From: Heterotrichella gracilis
Taxonomy: Eukaryota > Sar > Xanthophyceae > Tribonematales > Xanthonemataceae
Reading direction: 5' to 3'
Assembly (NCBI GenBank): GCA_032358255.1
Contig: JAULBX010031371.1
Coordinates: forward strand, 1 to 64,000
DNA: 64,000 nt
The notes below the pieces were generated by a model that did not search any database, was not told the origin of the DNA, and worked only from the letters and a program-made list of their open reading frames with translations. Shown here piece after piece: positions 25,502-37,600 of the stretch; the stretch's first letter is position 1; every line of letters starts with the position of its first letter. The translations under genes and the position numbers were made by a program.

Positions 25502-27671
25502 ATGCAGGCCAAGCCAGCTGGCGCCCATGGGCGCCATGTGCACCACCACAGGCCCTGTCACAGTGGCCAAGCCCCAGCTACCGGCCACATGAGGCACCGC
25601 GACACACAAGGAGTACTGAATGTCACTGACCCGCACCGAGCATGGAGTGGCTTCAGTGCAAAAACTTGGTAGGTATGCAAAAGCCTTTGTTAAAACATGA
25701 ATATTTTGCCATAATGGTAGCTATATGTGTATATACTTGAGATGCGATGCTCAGTAAAAAAACAAAAAAAATACAGATTGCGCGCATGTGAAGGGTGTTG
25801 GCCCACTGCGGCAGTGGCTTGCGTGCGCAGCTGGATATGGTCAGTAACTGTTGTACCAGGGGTGTTAATATATAAACCAGGAATATATAGGGAATTCCTG
25901 GTTTATATGTTAACACCCCTGGTTGTACTTCAGCTAGGCTGTAGGGCTAGCAAACAGTCCAGTGCAACATTAAGCTTAATGACCACAATTTCCAGTAAAT
26001 TGTGTGGACTGACTGTCCCTTTCTGTTCCAGGCGTTGCTCAATGGCGAGGTGCACATGGTGGGAAATGCGCTCCTATGCTGAAATAACGGGGGGCTCTGT
26101 GGCGGCTGGTCACAGAGTGGGCAGCAGCAGCGGCACACAGCCAGACAGGGAGCCACAGCAAAGCATGCTACAGCAGCAAAACTCATTTTCAACGGGCACA
26201 AAGGGGGTGTCAGACAAAGATAGGCGCAGGGAGGAGCTTGCCCATGTGGAGCAGCTGCTGGTGCAGGAGCTAGGCATGACAGAGGATGATGCCCAGGGGG
26301 TACGCAAGAGCCTGAGCAAAACTTATGGCTCCATGAAAGCCAAGGGTCAGCTTCCAGAGTCAATGATTTTGGTGGAAAATGCTGCAGCTGTGCTTCAACG
26401 TCTCCTGGAAGAGGAGAAATTTCCACAAGCGGTGGTGGTTGCATGGGTGAAGGAGAAGCCCTCAGTGCTTTTGTACTCGCCACAGCAGCTGCTGCAGTTG
26501 TTTGCTGGGAAGGAAAGCAAAGATTCCCGGGGCACAGAGCTTGGATACGGGGAGGAGTTGCTTGTGCAGGAGCTGGGCATGACAGCAGCAGATGCTCACA
26601 AGGCACGCGAGAACCTGAACAAAGTCTATGGCACCATGAAAGGCAAAGGCCAGCTTCCACTGTCATTGGATTTGCGCGAGAATGCTCCTGCGCTACTCCA
26701 GTGCTTGATGGGGGAGGAAAAGTACACACGGGCGGGGGTGGCTGCATGGGTGAAGAAGGACCCCACGGTGCTTGTGCGCACGCCACAGCAGCTTGCGCGG
26801 GTGGACGCAGCGCTTGCCGGAGTGGGGATGGGTCGCGAGCAGCGGCGCCGCATTTTGCAGTTTGCCCCTTCCGTCGCCGCCAAAGGAGCAGAGGTGGAAG
26901 AGATCATTGCAATTCTGCAACAGTTGGGCATGAGCGACAAGGGCATTGTTCTCTCCTTCCAGAGGTACCCCCGCTTGGTGCTGGACCCTCCATCCAAAGT
27001 GCAGCGCGTGGTTGACTGGATGCACAAGGACAGGGGCATGAGTGCACAGGATGTGGAGCAGGCATTTAGCCGCTATGGCGCCCAGCTGTGTGCGTCATCG
27101 TTGGAGGCTGTACAGCAAAACATGGCAGCATTCAGTGAGCAATTCCCAGTGTCCCAGCCCACGCTCAACTCCATCCTGCGCCTCAGCCCCAAGGTGTTCC
27201 TCATGCAAAAGGATACCTTGTCACAGAAGCTGGATGTGTTTCTGCAGCATGGGTGGAGCCGAGAGGAGGTTGTGCGCCTGATGTGCTCCTCCGGATCCTC
27301 TGGTACCGTGCTCAATGGCTCAGCACCCAGCCTGAAGGAGCGCTTGACCTTCCTCCACGACACGGTTGGTATGTTGCCTTCCCAAATCATCCCTTACCCC
27401 TCGCCGCTTCTTGACCGCCACCTGCCGCGCATGAAGGCCCGCTACCAGCTGGTTACAGAGCATAGCCTGGAGGACAAGTTTCCTGCTAGGCGGATGAAAG
27501 CATCGGCAGACGCCGCTGGCACCACTTTCCGCAATGAGCGTGGCTAGCTTGTTTCGCGACAATGACGATCTGTGTATGGCGCGTGCAAATATCTCGCCGC
27601 AGCTGTATAAGGAGTACCTTGTGCGGTTTGAGGCACTCATTCGAAAAATGCAATTGAGCCAGCAGCAATAA
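25502..27671 (+). CDS. mTERF-family protein, C-terminus frameshifted
   Basis: Likely organelle-targeted nucleic-acid-binding protein of the mTERF family. Proposed exons are 25502-25668 and 26032-27547. The phase-2 junction and the TTCTGTTCCAG acceptor match those of the paralog at 29207-31096. The second exon holds two copies of an N-terminal module (LLVQELGMT...VAWVKxxPxVL) followed by mTERF-type helical repeats. The frame ends at 27545-27547, but the conserved tail (ISPQLYKEYLVRF) continues one base out of frame to a TAA at 27669-27671, next to an extra A in CGCAATGAGC near 27531. The loss is about 45 residues, so the protein may still be made. The first exon is uncertain: an ATG in another frame at 25449 gives a more transit-peptide-like start. 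Confidence 0.75.
25855..25923. repeat. Near-perfect 30-base inverted repeat in mTERF intron
   Basis: Arms 25855-25884 and 25894-25923 are reverse complements with one mismatch, around a 9-base loop. The arms contain aaaccaggaat/attcctggttt. It lies in the intron between 25668 and 26032. It is probably a foldback element or a recent palindromic duplication. Confidence 0.9.
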
Positions 27672-29206
27672 TAAGCAGCAGTGAGAATATCTAGCAAAGG
27701 GTTCGATTAAGTGACTACAAGTGGCTGTTATTTTCAGCGAGCACTTTGGTTTCCCAGAAAGATAGGGATATCTTTCTGGATCCATGACCTTTTTAGTGTG
27801 GTACTTTGTATCAATGACTTTCAATATATTCACATTCATGCAAATTCTTTACAGGCAAGTATATTATGCTCAAAATGCGCTGCCACAACTTGTTGCACCT
27901 GTACACAGCTGTAGGCACTTTCATTTCTGAATTTGCAGTACTGTTCCATGCTAATCCCTCTTGTGTGCCGTTTATGGGCACACAGGGCAATGCGCCGCAG
28001 TCTACAGTCACTCAGCCTGGGCTACGCAGTCCGTGGTATTGCGTGTCACCCCTCATCTGCCAGTGCCGCTGCACCCAGCGCCCACCTGCTGCCGCTCCTC
28101 AACTGAAGGCCGCTTGTGACGGACCCCTATTGCCCCCTCCCCCCGGAAAAACAGATACCAGGCTCCTACTTGCAGAGAAATCTATTTTTGGGCAGTTTGG
28201 GCCAGCGCGCGCCTGTCTAGGGGCGGCTAGTGACAGCACACTTGACCTGGGTTGAACCCCTCTGTTGTTACATGACCCACTGCCCCTCCGCAGCTGCAGC
28301 TGCAAGGCAGCTTGTGTGTGGCCCCTCGCTGCGCATGGCGCTGGACTCTAGTGCATACGGGGCGGTGACGAGCCAGGTGGTGGCATAGCAGGCTGCTGCT
28401 GGAAGGGCAGGTTGCAGGGTGCAGCAATAGCTGTTGCAATGGCAGTGGCATAGCTGTTGCCACTGGCAGTGACTGGTGGTATATAGCCCGGTGCCCTTGT
28501 GTCAGAGATGAAACTAACACCTTTCAACCAATGTAAAGCGGGGAAAGTACTTGTAGTGCTGGTTGCTACTGTAGACGCTTGCGTTCTGATGCTGCTGGGT
28601 CTGCACCAAGGGATGTTTGCAAGCCAACTTTGCTGGTCCGCTCACAGCAGTGTCCCGACCCGCCACCAGTGCTTCAATAACCAGGATTGACGCAACACCA
28701 CGCTATAAAGTTGCAGCATGGGCAGGGAAAGCTGGGCAAAAACTTATGCAAATGGGCATCTTGCATGCATGCATGCGCCAGCCAGAATTGTGCTGGATTA
28801 AAAAGGGGTGACAGAAGGGTGATACCCAAATAAGACTTACAAACACTTTATTAAACACTCCAGTCAGTTGCGGTTATCAGACAGGAACATGACTGCACAG
28901 AGTCTTCGAATGGCCCCTGGAGGTCACAGGAGTGGGGGCTTTGCCTTGCTTTAAAGCCCAACAGTGGGCAATTACAAACCGCAGAAACGGCAACACAAAC
29001 GGCAGTACGACTTCGACTTGACGCACACAAGACACCAACCAGCCACGCTGCTGCGCCTGGTGCTGCATGGTGATGGTTCTTTAGCATGTCCTAGAATACA
29101 TGCCTGTTGTACTGGGACACTGCACAAGTAACAGCAACACCCTTTGTCCATACAGATCAGCAGACAACGGGCAAGACCTCGTTATTGTCTCCTGTTACCC
29201 ACGGCT
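27672..29206. other. Intergenic region between tandem mTERF genes, no gene seen
   Basis: Holds the 3' UTR of the upstream mTERF and the promoter of the next. A TGCATGCATGCATGC block occurs at about 28761-28776. No coding region supported. Confidence 0.45.
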
Positions 29207-31096
29207 ATGTTTGCAACAGGCCGCCTGTACCTGACCAACTTGCCTGGATGCAAGCTGGTCAGGCCTGGCGCGCCCCCAGGAGGTGCAAGCACCCGCCCTC
29301 TCCATGCACACACCAGAGCTGCACAGGGAACCTTCACAACCAGGAGTGGGTTCGGGGAAAGGTACGGTATGATGAAACAACTTCCATCAGAACAAGCACA
29401 TGCCATGCCATGGCCTGTGACCTGGCAGTGCATAGACTGTACAGTTGGACATCCTGAGCAAAGAGTTTCGAAATATCAATTATATGCTGTGGTGAATGTC
29501 GTTTTCTGTCCCAGGGGTGGATTACGGTGGGGAACGCGCCGCAATGGTCAAACGGTGGGGGCCGCTGTGGCCGGTGGTATGGGCATCACCGTCACACCGC
29601 CGGCAGCCAGGAAGCCACAAGGAGAGCAAACGCCACCTTCACAAGACACACAAGGGGTGCTTGACAAGAGGAAACGCAGGGAGGGGCTTGACCGTGTGGC
29701 GCAGCTGCTTGTGCAGCAGCTAGGCATGACCGAGGCTGAAGCACAGGAGGCACGCACGCGCCTGAGCACAGCATCTGGTAAACTGCAAGCTAAGGGCCTG
29801 CCTCGAGCAACAATGGATCTGGTGGAGAATGCTGCTGCGGTGCTCCACTCTTTGATGGAGGTGGCCTCCAGCCAGCAGGTGGTTGCGTGGGTGAAGGGGA
29901 AGCCCTCGGTGCTCCTCTACACGCAACAACAGCTTGCGCAGTGGGTGTTGAAGACAGCTGAGAGGGAAGGCAAGGAATCCCGGGGTTTGGAGCTTGACCA
30001 TGTGGAGCAGCTGCTTGTGCGGGGGCTGGGCATGACAGCGGCTGAGGCTCAAAAGACACGCAAGGTCCTGAACGACACCTATGGCTCGATGAAGGCCCAT
30101 GGCCAAGTTGAAGCCACACTGGACCTGGTGGAGAATGCTCCAGCTGTGCTGCACTACTTGATGAAGGAGGAAGGATATTCGAGGGAGGAGGTGGTTGCGT
30201 GGGTGAAGAAGCACCCCTCGCTGCTTGTGCGCACGCCACAGCAGCTTGCGCGCGTGGTGGCGGCGCTTGCTGGAGTGGGGATGGATCGTGAGCAGCGCTG
30301 CCGCATACTGCTGTCTCACCCTACAGTGGCCACCAAAGGAGCTGAGGTGGAAGAGATCATTGCCTTCCTGCGGCAGTTCGGCATGGCTGACAAGGGCATT
30401 GCCTGCACCTTCCACAGGTTCCCCCCCTTGGCACTGTACCGCCTACCCAAGGTGCAGCGCGTGGTCGACTGGCTGCACAAGGACATGGAGATGAGTGTGC
30501 AAGAGGTGGAGCAGGTGTTTGGCCGCTATGGCGCAAGGCTCTGCGCGTCTTCCTTTGAGGCTGTGCAGCAAAACATGGCAGCGTTCTGTGCCCGGTTTTC
30601 AGTGTCTCCCCCCACACGGAATCGCATCCTACTCCACAGCCCCCGCTTGTTCACGATTCCACACGAGGCGTTGCACGGGAAGCTGGATGTGTTCCAGCAG
30701 TGCGGGTGGAGCCGCGAGCAGATCGTGCAGCTTCTGTGCTCCTCATCATCCCCTGGTAGCGCCCTGATGCGCACAGCTGCCAGCCTGGAGGAGCGCCTGG
30801 GATTCGTGCACGACATCCTGGGACTGACGCCCCCCCAGGTCATCCCCTACTGCTCACCGCTGCTGGACTACCACCTACCCCGCATGGCGGCCCGCTACCA
30901 CCTGGTATCAGAGCATGGCCTGGAGGACAACTTCACCACCGTGCAGAGCGCAGCATCGGCCGATGGCGTTGGCTCGGCGTTCCGCATGAGCATGATCATG
31001 GTGTTTCGCAACAAGGATGGTGCATTTGTTGCGCGTGCGGGAGTCACACCGCAGCTGTACGATGAGTACCTCGACCGCTTTGGGGCAAAGAGGTAG
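29207..31096 (+). CDS. mTERF-family protein with duplicated N-terminal module
   Basis: Two exons, 29207-29361 and 29515-31096, giving 578 residues. ATG 29207 starts a basic, hydroxylated presequence (MFATGRLYLTNLPGCKLVR) suited to mitochondrial or plastid import. An acidic linker follows. Then come two copies of a module of about 100 residues (LLVQQLGMTEAEAQ...VVAWVKGKPSVLL and LLVRGLGMTAAEAQ...VVAWVKKHPSLLV), then a run of mTERF-like helical repeats (GVGMDREQRCRILLSHP, QFGMADKGIACTF, LGLTPPQVIPYCSPLL). It ends in VTPQLYDEYLDRFGAKR and TAG. mTERFs bind organellar DNA or RNA and act in transcription termination, splicing or ribosome assembly; which applies here is unknown. This is the only copy in the window with both halves intact. 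Confidence 0.88.
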   Translation: MFATGRLYLTNLPGCKLVRPGAPPGGASTRPLHAHTRAAQGTFTTRSGFGERYGMMKQLPSEQAHAMPWPVTWQCIDCTVGHPEQRVSKYQLYAVVNVVFCPRGGLRWGTRRNGQTVGAAVAGGMGITVTPPAARKPQGEQTPPSQDTQGVLDKRKRREGLDRVAQLLVQQLGMTEAEAQEARTRLSTASGKLQAKGLPRATMDLVENAAAVLHSLMEVASSQQVVAWVKGKPSVLLYTQQQLAQWVLKTAEREGKESRGLELDHVEQLLVRGLGMTAAEAQKTRKVLNDTYGSMKAHGQVEATLDLVENAPAVLHYLMKEEGYSREEVVAWVKKHPSLLVRTPQQLARVVAALAGVGMDREQRCRILLSHPTVATKGAEVEEIIAFLRQFGMADKGIACTFHRFPPLALYRLPKVQRVVDWLHKDMEMSVQEVEQVFGRYGARLCASSFEAVQQNMAAFCARFSVSPPTRNRILLHSPRLFTIPHEALHGKLDVFQQCGWSREQIVQLLCSSSSPGSALMRTAASLEERLGFVHDILGLTPPQVIPYCSPLLDYHLPRMAARYHLVSEHGLEDNFTTVQSAASADGVGSAFRMSMIMVFRNKDGAFVARAGVTPQLYDEYLDRFGAKR

Positions 31097-32277
31097 CAGC
31101 AACCACCACAGGCAGCAACCTGAGCACTTGCTGCATTATTTTTGGCATTAATGCCAAAAACCAATATTGGTTTCTGGCAGAGTTTGCTATTCAAAATTCC
31201 CATTTTATTGCTATTTATTGCGTATTGCTGCTATCAGCAAAACACCTTCATTCTTTTAAGTGCAGCCAGGCTTTTCTCGTATGTTTCCAAATGCACCCAT
31301 ACGGATGTTTATTTACATGGAGTGATTGCAAATCTAGCTGACACTGTCTCAGCCATTTCAGATGGAAGGTCTTGAGGTGACATGACGAAGCATTTATATC
31401 TTCTTATCACCTGTGGCATTCCCCGGGATGCCTGCTCTATTTATGAATCCCTTTGTACACCTTGACGGTGTGTCCTAGGCGCATGTCCGCAACCATACAC
31501 TGGACAGCGTATGGTATTATTACCCGGTATACTATACTATATGAGTGGTGCGGTATTATGGCATTGTCACAAGCCTTGGCGGCCTGTGGCCAGCCATGGC
31601 GTGGCACAAGAAAGAGGAAAGAAAGAATTTTTAAAGGGGACGCTCATGAGGCGTAGTTAGGGCCCGACTGATCAGAGGCGTAGTTGGGGGGCCACTGGCT
31701 TTCTTCCAATTCCTTAATATAGAATTTAATTGACTTAACACCTCCCGCCTGCTGCAGCATGCGCGGGCCATGCAAATGCTGCAGAATGCCAATAGGTGCG
31801 GCATTGCCAACCCACGACAGCAGTACGGCGCCTTGGCCTGCTTCATTGATGAGAAGCAATTGCATTGCCTGTCAAGTTACAACTGCAGTGATCGTCAATG
31901 CAGTGGCTGTCCATCGCTGCAGCACTTGCACTGCAATTATCTAAATAAAACACTTTGTCCAAAATTTGAAAAGGTTGCTTGCCTGGCAGCAGCACACCAG
32001 CCCTCTATTCTGACGCACCACGCACAGTTGCTGTGTTCTCAGAGAGGGACAACACAGGCAGAGGGTCACAGCTAGGATTTTGACCGCACCCCGCCTGCTT
32101 GTCCCCCACCCCCACCCACCACCCCTCCTCTTGAGCACCCCTCCACCCCCGCCCCACCACCTCCCTGGACTAGGGGGAAGTGTCTCCCCCTGTACAAACA
32201 CCCGATGGCACGGTTCTTACGTCTGTGGTGTGCCTGTGTTTTCTAATGGCCCACATCTGCAAATATATATTATTAAC
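31097..32277. other. Convergent intergenic region with overlapping palindromes
   Basis: Separates the mTERF stop from the H-protein stop. Two overlapping perfect palindromes occur at 31139-31160 (centre ggcattaatgcc) and 31158-31173 (aaaccaatattggttt), 43 bases after the mTERF stop. No gene seen. Confidence 0.6.
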
Positions 32278-34018
32278 CTAGTGCCCGCCCTCCTCGCAGT
32301 GCTTGGTGTAGTCCTCGGAGCCCATGAGGTCCTCTAGCTCTGAGGGGTTGGCCAGCTTGACCTTCATCAACCACCCGCCAGAGAAGGGCTCGCTGTTGAC
32401 CTGCAGCACGCACACCGCCAGTCAGTAATATTCTTTGAAAATAGTATTGTGAACCAAAGTGCGCCTGTCCCTGTGCGTTATTGCACAGGCGCAGCCGCGT
32501 TTGCAATCTGAAGACAGCATAATTGCAACGTGCCCCAGGTATGATGAAGCCATCTAACGGCATAACGCTCATGTCTTGTAGTGAATCCAAGTTCACAAGG
32601 ATTGACTGTGGCTGTGGCGCCACGTTTGCCACACACCAAATACCCCAGAGCGTTGGGTAAACACCCATACTATCTACCTCGCGCACCAAAGCCCTGCAGC
32701 CAGCTAAAGTGCACTGCAGCCAGCTGTCGCACTGTGCTAGGCTAGCATGGCTACCGCACCTTGGATGGGTCGCTTGTCAGGTCTGCGTTAGTCTCCACCA
32801 CTTCGCCGCTCACTGGGGCATAGATGTCGGAGGCGGCCTGCGGGGGGGAGGGGTGGGGGTGGGTGACCAGGTGAAGCCTGGGATTAAATGTTGACAGGAC
32901 CTGCTCCATTTCCACAGTGCGTTGCAAGGGAGGCGCGCACAGACGCATAGGTTGCAAGGATGTACTAGCCATGGCAGCGCCTAATTGGGCCACTGAATAT
33001 GGCCAGTGGCCCACGGCTAGTCTCCAGCCCGCTGCCACCCCTACCAATGCTGCAGACTGGCAACTTTGCATAGAGAATTGTGCGGAACGACAGCTGTAAC
33101 CTGTGCAAGGGAGGTTGCTGGCCAGGCTGTGTACGTTCACCACTATGCATGCATATGCACGGTCTGCAGCTAGTGGCGCTGGCCTTGCTGAGTGCTAAAA
33201 GAAACCCACCGCAGAACTCCTTCACCCAACCCTGCTCCAAAATCCATTGAAAGGTGAACGCACTTTCCACAGCGTTGACATCTTGCAATGCCACCATCAT
33301 CGCCCATCACCTGGCTGTCCCACCCCCGCCCCCACCCTTTCCATCCCACGAGCCATCCCCCAGTACGCCGTTCCCCATACTAAATCACACACCGTGCGCC
33401 CTACTGAGCCCCTTAGATGGCGTGTTGCCTCACCTTGACGGACTCTACTACACCAAAGGTCTCGCCCTTGGTCACCTGGCTGCCCACCTCGGGTAGCTCC
33501 ACATATACCACGTCACCCAGCTCGCTCTGCAAGACAAATAACCCACCACGATTAGCACTAGGTGTGGGTTATAGGCAGGGTTGATGGGGGTGTAAAGGGT
33601 GTCAGGGATCACCTGTGCGAAGTCGCTGATGCCAACCGTGGCTGTGTCGCCATCCACCACAGCGTACTCGTGCGACTTTGCGTACTTGGCGCCGTCCAGC
33701 ACTGCGGGGAAGGAAAGAGGGAACGTCTTAGTCAGGGAATGGAAACCTTGAGCACGAAACACGGTCAGAATTGCACCAATTGGTGCAAGCAATGCTAGGC
33801 CAGGAATGTGCCACTAGTCCGGCTGTCTCGTGCAGAAGTGCCCCCAACTGACTAGGAGCAAGCCAGGCAGGAAAGGGTCAGGATGGGTGCGCACCAGTGG
33901 CGTATGCCCTGCTGAACGCAGCCCGCAGGCCTGTGGCTGTGCATTGCTGCATTGCTGGTGCAGCGAACTGCAGCCCCATCCGGGGTGCCAGTTGGCTAGC
34001 TGCTTTCCTGAGAGCCAT
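32278..34018 (-). CDS. GCSH: Glycine cleavage system H protein (mitochondrial)
   Basis: Lipoyl-carrier subunit of the glycine decarboxylase complex, shuttling the aminomethyl group between the P and T proteins in mitochondria; in photosynthetic cells it serves photorespiration. Minus-strand exons: 34018-33895, 33701-33613, 33526-33434, 32837-32760, 32400-32278 (TAG). The sum is 507 nt, 168 residues, phase-consistent. The first exon is a Met/Ala/Arg-rich presequence ending near SRAYAT. The mature part has [28 protein letters not shown] and [20 protein letters not shown], where Lys102, at the exon junction, is the lipoylation site. The C-terminus [10 protein letters not shown] matches the family. 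The TAG here is a normal terminator. It is divergently arranged with the kinase gene starting at 34611. Confidence 0.96.
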
Positions 34019-34610
34019 ATTGGGTGGGTAGGGGAGAGGAGGAAGGGGAATGGGGTGGGGTTGCGTGGCGTACGCAACGGAGAATGTGAGTGGGGTGCTC
34101 TGGCCAAGCATGCGCTTTGTGTCATGGCCATATCTGTCTGTGGTCGACCCCAGTCTCCCCGCTTAATCTGATCGCCCAGGGTTATCACCACCTTGAAAGT
34201 CCTTGCATTCGTGCCAGCACGACGAAAGCAACAAGGCCCACCTTTGTTTCCCGTGCCACAGTTCCTGCGTGCGGACAGAAGTTTTCGGGCGTTTTTGGTC
34301 CTGTGAGTGTGGAAAATCGTGCAGTACATCAACCCACGCGCATGCATGCATAAAAAGCACACAAGTCGAAAATATATGCATGCATCGCAGCTACCCAACA
34401 CCGCCGCCCACCAACCCTCCCGTGCCACCCACGTTTACTTACCCTTCGCTGCCTGCACTTTGCGCGCAACCATTTTCACCCCTTGCGCACGCCTCTCCTT
34501 TCCACCCACCCACCACCAACACCACCTACCCACTAAACCCCAGCGTGTGAACAGACGCGTTCCACCGCCGCCCGTCACCACGCGCCCCCAGGTGGTAAAT
34601 AGCCTACACA
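34019..34610. promoter_or_regulatory. Putative bidirectional promoter with paired TGCATGCA motifs
   Basis: 592 bases between the divergent H-protein and kinase start codons. Contains gcatgcatgcat at 34340-34351 and atgcatgcat at 34376-34385. These resemble plant RY elements (CATGCATG). The function is inferred from position and recurrence elsewhere in the window. Confidence 0.5.
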
Positions 34611-37600
34611 ATGCCCGCCACCGAGGTCGATGTGGTGCTGTTGCAGAAGCAGCCGCTTGAGGCGCTCTTCCCAGTGCTGCAGCGAGTCCCTGGGTGGGAG
34701 GAGGTGGGTTGAAAACCCTAGGTCCTAGCTCTGGTATCGTGATACCTGTAACCGTTCATCAACCTACCCACGGTTTGCACTTGAAGGGGTGGGGATAATG
34801 AAACGGGTGGGCTACCTCGTAACGCACCCTCGTGGCCCTACTAGGGTTTATCAAACCAGTCAGTGCGCGCTTTCAAACAGGCGGAAACCCGTCAATTTGC
34901 GCCACCCTATTGACGGTTGTTTTGACCCCGCCTGTTTGCACATGGGTTTAGGGTTTAGGGTTTAGGGTGGCAAATAGCACCCCGCACGCCACAAAACCCT
35001 GTGTCAGAACCCTCTGTCAAAACCCTATGTCAGAACCCTATGTCAGAACCCTGTGGCAAAACCCGATGTCAGACGCTGAAAAGCTGCTCGCTCCAGGCAA
35101 TAGGAACTGGCACCTATTGTAGAGCCAGCAATGCCCATGCAATGTATGCCCATTTGAATTGTTAAGGACTACCTCGGTGTGGGTTCCTTGTCATCGAATA
35201 CTTTGGGGCAGTTGCGCCAGGATGCGTTTGCACAGGGGTGGCTTATCATCTCATAAATTTACGCGAACTGCTCCGTACAGGGAGCGACTCACTCCATGTA
35301 ACCTTACCCCAGCACACTGTCCAAAGCACTCACTGGGCCACACCAAACCCCGCAGAAGACCTGTATACAAAGCTCGGGGGCATGGCCAACCTAGGGCTCT
35401 ATGTCGGTCATCCCATTTCCACCTTCTTGTTGCAGGCCACCCCCGCAGACGTCGATGTGGACCAAATCTCGGGTGCCATGACCAACCTGGTGTTCCGGTG
35501 CCGGTACCGGCGGGAGGGCGGCGACTGCTACGTGCTTGCCCGGGTGTTTGGCAGCAAGGGAGAGCTTTTTAATCGGGAGGAGGAGAGGAGGACCTTCATG
35601 GCGGTGGCCCGGGCGGGGCTTGGGCCAAAGCTGCTGGTGAGGGTGTGAGGGTGTGGGGTGTGGGGGCGCATGTGGAGTTCTGGGGCATTAGCTGTTGGTA
35701 TCCATATCGTTTGTTGATGGTCAGGCCAATTTCTTAAGCAAAGCAATTTTCCCATGGTGTTGATTGCTCGTGCTGATTTTTTCCACGTGGCCAGTGTGGC
35801 CTCGGGCCAAAGCTACTGGTGAAAGTGTGTGCGTGGGTGGGGGGGATGGGCATGCATGTGGGAGCCTGGGGCATCGATTATTATAAGTGGCTTGTGATGG
35901 CTCAGACAACCCACATAGGCTTCCAAAGCACCTCCATTGGGTGATTAGAGCACCTTGAGGTGAACAGCACGCCCCATGACTGTGAAAACCAAAACAATGA
36001 AGTGACCCAAGGTTGTGTTACCTCTTGACCACTGTCCCCTGCCATTACCCTAACCCTTCCCACATTACCCTAGGTGTTGTTCAAGAACGGGCGCATGGAG
36101 GAGTGGCTGTATGGCAAGGGGGTGACAGCAGAGCAGATGAAAGAGGAGGAGGCAGCTGACTGCATCGCCGCGGCACTGGCGCACTTCCACTTCCTGCTGC
36201 AGAAGAAACTGATCGAGGGAGGAGGTAAGGTCAGGGATCCCAGCATATGTATGGGGAAGTTTAGGGTTCAGGGTTTAGCTGCACTGGCGCACTTCCGCTT
36301 CCTGGTGCAGAAGAAGCTGAGCGAGGGAGGAGGTAGGCTCAGGAATTCCAGCATAATTCTCGGGGAATTGGCCGCGGGGGGTATTTATGGAGCTGCATTG
36401 CAGGCGGAGGCAACATGTAGCATCAGTAATGCATGAATGTGCGCAGGGCTGACTGCTCGTCTGGTGCATTGCTGCTTACAATGGCAAGGAAGGAGCCAAG
36501 CGCCTTGTAGCGCATTGGCATAACTTTGTATCTGCAAAACAAATCAGACATAAAAATTGGCATACATGGCATGTACCGTACTTTGTGTACAGTGCGTAGC
36601 TACAAAATAATGGTCCCGTTGTTGTTGGCGCAGGTGCTGGTGTGTGGCGGAGGCTGCGCCACTGGCACGCCACCGCCTGCCAGGTGGCGACACCAGAGGT
36701 GGCCAGTCAGACAGGGCTGCAGGAGCTGGGGGAGCAGGTAGGGTTTGTGGCGGGATGCCTAGTAGGGTTTGGTGGGTAGGGTGTCTGTCGTGTTCATTGG
36801 CAAGGTGTGCATTGTTCGCGGGTTGTGCAGGGATCAAAAGCTGGAGGTTCTCAGGATTTGAATTCACCAGCCGAATAACAAGATCCAGCCCCCTTTACCA
36901 GCTCCATGCTCTGGAAGCGAACTTGACTACCGCCTACCTCGCACGGCCATGTTTCTCCAATCCACATCAAATAATAATAATTACCCTGCCATGCGCAATC
37001 GACGCCCTGGAGGCGCACCTGACCAGCGCCTACCCCACCTAGCCGCCATACTCCTTCTCTAAATCAGAACCATTATACACATCAACACCCTGACTAAACC
37101 GTGTGCAGATCGACGCCCTACGGCGCATCTGAGCAGCGCCTACCCCACCTGACTGGGCTGCTGCCACAACAAAACCCTAACACAACAAAACCCTAATCCT
37201 CAAACCCCGCCCGTCGCAGATCGATGCCCTGGAGGCGCACCTGACCAGCACCTACCCCACCTGGCTTGGCTTCTGCCACAACGACCTGCAGTACGGCAAC
37301 ATGCTCATGTTTGATGAGTCGGTGCCCGCATCGCTGCTGGCGCTGGACACAAGGCCGGTGGACCTGGCCAGGGATAGTGGCGCCTCGGGGGCGAAACGGG
37401 GAGGAAAGGTAGGGGCCTTTACCGCACCATAAAGAACGATGCAGATTTGATTGAAAACATCTATAGGAAGATAAATTGTGAGGTGTATGTACATTGTTCA
37501 GTCATCCCCTGCTATTCAAATTTGGCAAATTACCTGCAGCGGGCTCTTTGTCATCATTCCATTGTACTGTTCCGTGCGCTTTTTCTTTGGACATGCAGAA

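Noticed and set aside
25319-25636. Minus-strand open frame of 105 codons upstream of the first mTERF
   Set aside because: No recognisable domain, and it overlaps the proposed first exon of the mTERF on the other strand; likely a shadow.
36903-37172. Echo copies as genuine alternative exons
   Set aside because: The copies contain stops or frame breaks and lack one or both splice sites, so they were recorded as repeats, not coding exons.
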